Shown: one piece after another, positions 60,364 to 64,000 of the stretch
Numbering within the stretch: position 1 is the stretch's first letter
Layout of the letters: each line of letters begins with the position of its first letter
Assembly (NCBI GenBank): GCA_002917075.1
Contig: NTMA01000031.1
Span: 62,001 to 126,000, forward strand
Origin: Hawksworthiomyces lignivorus
Taxonomy: Eukaryota > Ascomycota > Sordariomycetes > Ophiostomatales > Ophiostomataceae
Direction of reading: 5' to 3'
DNA: 64,000 bases
Program-made: the position numbers and the translations under genes
The notes under the pieces: generated by a model
Databases searched by the model: none
Seen by the model: the letters and a program-made list of their open reading frames with translations, nothing else
Told to the model about the DNA's origin: nothing

Positions 60364-61795
60364 CTAAGCCTTGCCCTTGGCATTCTTGGTAGTATCGGCC
60401 TGCGCGGCGGCGGCGGCGGCGGCAGCCTCCTCCTCGGCGAGCACGGCCTCGACGTCCTTCTCGCGCAGCCAGGCACGCACGGCCTCGACGACGCGCGCGA
60501 GGGTGTCGCCGCCGCTGAGCACGTCGGGCAGGTTGTGGACGTCGAGGCCGCAGCGGTGGTCGGTGACGCGGTCCTGGCTGTAGTTGTAGGTGCGGATCTT
60601 GTCGGAGCGCGAGACCTGGGTCTTGGACAGGGCGTCGCGCAGCCGGCGGGCCTCCTCCTCGCGCTCCTCGCGGCGCCGCTGCGCGATGCGCGCCCGCAGG
60701 ATCTTCCACGCCATGTCGCGGTTCTGGTGCTGCGACCGCGAGTCCTGCATCGACACCACCGTGCCCGTCGGCACGTGCGTCAGCCGGATCGCCGACTCCG
60801 TCTTGTTAACGTGCTGCCCGCCGGCGCCGCGCGCCCGCATCGTCTCGACGCGCACGTCCGTCGGCTGCACGAAAAAGTCGCTCTCCGGGTCGTTGTAGTC
60901 GGGCGCGTCTGTGCCGCCGCCCGCGCCCGCGCCCGCGCCCGATCCGTCCCCACCGCCAGAACCACTCGCCTCAAACGACGGCAGCACCCACACGGCCGCC
61001 GCGCTCGTGTGCGTCCGGCCCTTGCTCTCCGTCGCCGGGATCCGCTGCACCCGGTGGATGCCCGCCTCGCCGCGGAAGGCGTCGTAGGCGCCCGCGTCTT
61101 GCACCTCGAGCACCGCCTCCTGCAGCGCGCTCTCGCCGTCCGACCCCGTGTCGCCCACGCCGTCCGCCACCTCGTACTTGATCACGCGCGCCCGGTACCC
61201 CTGCCGCGCGCAGTAGTTCTGGTACATGCGGAACAGCGCGTCCGTGAAGAACCGGCCCTCCAGCCCGCCGGGACCCGGCCGGAACTCCAGCAGACACGGC
61301 ATGCGCCCAAACGGGTGCTGCGGCGTCAGCGACCCCGACAGCCGCCGCGCCAGCTCGTCCAGCCGGGCCTCCGTCGCCGCCAGCTCGTCCCGCGCCAGCT
61401 GCCGCAGCTCCGCGTCCTCCTCTGGCGCCGCCGCCATACCCCGCAGCTCCTCCGCTGCCCGCTGCGCCTCTTCCCACTCCGCCAGCGCCTGCGCCACGCC
61501 CTGGATCTCGCCCGCCCGCTTCGCCGACTTGGTGTCGTACTGCGTCTCGAGCGCCTGCTTCAGCTGGACGTGCTCGGCCGCGATCCGCCGCGCCCGCTCC
61601 AGGAGGACCGGAGGTACTGAACTAGCGGTGGCTTGGTTGGGTGTCAGCGGGCGAACGGAACTCTGCAAAATCAAGGAGATTGAGAGAGAGAAATGACCTA
61701 CCGCTGCTAGCATGGCGAGAGAATTGGACGGCCGCACGCCGCAGCAGCGACGTCCTTGCACATTGCCGACAGACCCATGGCGCCGCAAACATCAT
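60364..61795 (-). CDS. mrf1: Mitochondrial peptide chain release factor 1
   Basis: There are two exons, 61795-61702 and 61631-60364, with a 70-nt phase-1 intron; the acceptor lies 10 nt after CTGAC. The product is 453 residues. The first ATG of a tandem pair is used. The N-terminus is basic with no acidic residues (about 1-33), as expected for a mitochondrial presequence. A helical release-factor domain follows, then GIHRVQRIPATESKGRTHTSAAAV. The peptidyl-hydrolysis motif is GAGGQHVNKTESAIRLTHVPTG, with the GGQ near residue 299, and the C-terminal SDKIRTYNYSQDRVTDHR is typical of RF1/RF2. Class I factors read the stop codon and trigger release of the nascent chain. A Gly/Ala/Ser insert of about 20 residues precedes the catalytic domain, and the chain ends in an Ala-rich tail. 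Composition is markedly GC-rich. Confidence 0.94.
60920..60945 (-). repeat. GCCCGC hexanucleotide repeat within MRF1
   Basis: Four or so units of GCCCGC or CGCGCC encode the alternating Gly-Ala insert before the GGQ domain. Confidence 0.8.
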
Positions 61796-63153
61796 CCCAT
61801 ATGGAATCGTCTGCAAGAAGCATTCAATGGGTGTGAGTGTGTGCGAGCTCTCCGTTTAGATATACAGCGCTATATGAGTAGCAGCAGCTGTCAGTGCTAC
61901 AGAAGCTTTTCGTCCAGGCGAATAAAAAATTTAAAAAATTTATTAACAAAGTGCCTTCCTAATTCAGCAATCCTTCCCAAGCGGTAACGCCCAGACTTTA
62001 GTGCCCGCTCCCGCTTTTTACGCACGTGACGCAACACGGGGAAAGTCGCCGTTCTCCGAACAATATGTCCATGATGCCGTTCAGATGATTTACTTTAGAA
62101 AACTATCTGTGACCACTTCGTAAGAGGCATGGATTTTGGTCGTTTGTGAGGGCTATTTGTTGCGTTTTGGGGTGGGGGTGAAGGAGAGTCATTTATGTCG
62201 TGCTGTAAGAGCAATTATGGCGACTTGCTGCTAGTTAGTAGACACAAGTGGATGGGCCAGCCGTCTTGGGAGACAACTACGGGCAATTCACCTGTCTTGC
62301 ATGGAAACATCAGTGTTCAAGTGTTACAGCTTCCATAACTGTTGTAACCCAGTTAAAAATCCCAAAATATATGTGCATAGAGAGAAATGAGACTCTCACT
62401 TGGGTCTGCAGAGTTCCAGGGTAGAGTGTCCGGCCGATGAAGCGTGCCTCATACGGTTCGACGATCCGTACACCCTGAAAACTGGTTTGGTGCAGCAACA
62501 CAAGAAAACAAAAGGCACCATGATGTAGAGGGAGAATTGTGCGACTGTTGTTGTTCACTGACAGCACAATCTTGTCATATGTATAGCTTTGAATTGTCAA
62601 CCATATGGGAAAGATATGCCGCTATATCCATTACATGATAGCAATTGCACTAAGGTTGTGCTAATACACTACCCTCAGCCAAGCGTCTCCGCTCTCGGGA
62701 CAAAGCAAGATACGAGACATGTCTGGCAGACCACCATGTGGTCGACCCGGCTATTGGGTAATAGGAGGCAGACATCCTAAGAGAGGTACAACCGCAGTTG
62801 AGAAACAGAACTAATACCGGCTTCCTTGATCAGTGGGGTAGCATTTTGGAGTAGTTGGAGGGGATACCAGAGGGACGAAAGGGAGCACCCTCCAGACTAA
62901 GAGCGTTGGAAAAGATAAAGAGCTTGCGACATCCTGCCGCCCGCTGTGTTTGTCATTTCCGTCTTCTCGACTTCTCTCTATTTGTCTGGTTTTGGCGCCC
63001 ATTGATTTGCCTTTGCTTCATTGCAATACAGACTGTTAAAACGGATTATTGTAGTGCTTTCGCAACCCCACTGCTGCAGCCGCCGTCACTTACAACAATC
63101 TCCCGTAGTCTTACACCTCGTGTTATTGCGCTCCTTTTGGCAATCTCTCCAAC
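61796..63153. promoter_or_regulatory. Divergent intergenic region of MRF1 and the gamma-glutamyltranspeptidase gene
   Basis: About 1.36 kb between two divergent genes. An AT-rich block lies at 61920-61960. No ORF has a motif, and I see no other gene. Individual promoter elements cannot be named. Confidence 0.45.
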
Positions 63154-64000
63154 ATGCCGCGCGAAACGTCCTCCGTCTTTCCGCCCACGTCGGATGTCTT
63201 CCAGAAGTTTCCCAGCCGGCGCAGTGTCGTGCACAGCACGCGCGGCATGGTGTCCTGCTCGCAGCCCCTGGCGGCCAAGTGCGGCATCGACATTCTGCAA
63301 GCCGGCGGCAACGCGGCGGACGCTGCCGTCGCAGTTGGTGCGCTCTTCCTTCTTTTTCTCAGAGTCTCTCTCGTCTCTTCTTCTTTCCCGTTGTTAATTT
63401 TTTTTCTGAGCAGCCGCCGGCCTGAACATGACCGAGCCGTGCTCGACAGGCATCGGCGGCGACATGTTCTGCCTGTTCTACGACGCCAAGACGGGCAAGG
63501 TGTCTGCGCTGAACGGCTCCGGCCGCTCCAGCCACAACACCACGCTCGATCTGCTGCGCTCTGACCTCGGCCTGCCCCCGTCGCCCGCGACGAACGGCCG
63601 CATACCGATGGACAGCCCCCACGCCGTGACGGTGCCAGGCGCGGCGGCCGGCTGGGTCGACACGGTGGAGCGCTTCGGCAGCGGCAAGCTGACCATGAGC
63701 CAGATCCTGGCGCCGGCCATTGCGCTGGGCGAGCAGGGCTACCCGGTGTCCGAGCTGACGGCGACATTTGTGAGTTTTTCTACATACATAAAACATGTTC
63801 TTTTTGGCTCCCTTGGAAAATGAGTCTGACTTGTTGCTTCTTTCCCGACATGTAGTGGCAGCGCTCCGAGCCGCTGCTGCGGGCGGCGTCGCCCAACTTT
63901 GCCGAGTGGCTCAAGAAGGACCCGGCGGCGTCGCCGGACGGCTACCGGGCGCCGCGGGCGGGCGAGATCATGCGCAACCTGACGCTGGCCAAGACGTTCC
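63154..64000 (+). CDS. Gamma-glutamyltranspeptidase-family protein (partial, cut by right edge)
   Basis: Exons are 63154-63337, 63414-63769 and 63856 to beyond 64000, with introns of 76 and 86 nt. About 228 residues are visible. The N-terminal GGT signatures are present: FPSRRSVVHSTRGMVSCSQPLA, CGIDILQAGGNAADAAVA, EPCSTGIGGDMFCLFYD, NGSGRSS, and SPHAVTVPGAAAGWVDTVERFGS. The autocatalytic threonine of the small subunit lies beyond the window, so activity cannot be judged. No signal peptide or membrane anchor is seen at the N-terminus, which fits the intracellular GGT-like proteins of fungi and bacteria (YwrD-like) better than surface GGT. The family cleaves gamma-glutamyl bonds such as that of glutathione and matures by self-cleavage. 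Confidence 0.9.

Noticed and set aside
60535..61620. 361-codon open frame on the + strand
   Set aside because: It is the antisense of MRF1; it is Arg/Leu-rich shadow translation of GC-rich code, with no motif.
62380..62475. TTCGA-containing segment resembling a tRNA T-arm
   Set aside because: No matching acceptor stem, D-arm or anticodon arm can be drawn around it; the same holds for similar words near 3571 and 21480.
1..64000. Transposon, CRISPR, bacterial operon or biosynthetic gene cluster
   Set aside because: No terminal repeats, transposase or polymerase motifs, spacer arrays, or clustered core biosynthetic enzymes were seen; neighbouring genes belong to unrelated housekeeping functions.

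Overview
The window is nuclear DNA of a filamentous ascomycete (Pezizomycotina, most likely Sordariomycetes; I cannot name the species). The grounds are many short introns (63-150 nt) with GT...AG ends and CTAAC/CTGAC-type branch sites, GC-rich coding sequence between pyrimidine- or purine-rich intergenic stretches, fungal-type proteins (Som1/Flo8, Gis2, Mpe1, Tom6, a GPI-type S10 carboxypeptidase, a GH16 glucanase), and no bacterial operon, plasmid, phage or CRISPR feature. I reconstructed 16 protein-coding genes by splicing and found no RNA gene. All splice sites are read from sequence only.

Layout. 1-1328 (-): secreted two-module protein cut by the left edge. 2832-3155 (-): tiny TOM6 gene, divergent from 3754-4863 (+), a conserved-looking protein I do not recognise. 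5300-6577 (-): single-pass membrane protein. 8734-11704 (-): Som1/Flo8-type LisH regulator, followed upstream by about 4.4 kb without a gene. 16138-16980 (-) BET3 and 17539-18851 (+) U5 snRNP 40K, head to head. 21996-23901 (+): two-helix membrane protein with long disordered arms. 28729-29579 (+): seven-zinc-knuckle Gis2/CNBP protein. 31155-32099 (-): GH16 enzyme. 35531-40287 (-): DHX29-type helicase, head to head with 41120-49362 (+) GCN1. 49827-52142 (-): MPE1. 54741-55583 (+): PRELI/MSF1 protein. 56342-58479 (-): serine carboxypeptidase. 60364-61795 (-): mitochondrial release factor 1. 63154 onward (+): gamma-glutamyltranspeptidase, cut by the right edge.

Most genes are housekeeping: mitochondrial import, lipid transfer and translation termination (TOM6, PRELI, MRF1), cytosolic translation and its control (DHX29-like, GCN1, GIS2), RNA processing (U5-40K, MPE1) and ER-Golgi traffic (BET3). 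A smaller set faces the outside (secreted modular protein, wall-sensor-like membrane protein, GH16, carboxypeptidase). There is no biosynthetic cluster and no intact transposon.

The most notable observations are: a 9-nt micro-exon in BET3, needed to restore the family's GEEIWK motif and backed by branch-site positions; a short upstream ORF on GCN1 whose stop overlaps the GCN1 start codon; a TOM6 terminal intron that can be retained without breaking the frame; and a shared promoter between two translation-control genes. I did not find a convincing new multi-gene system.
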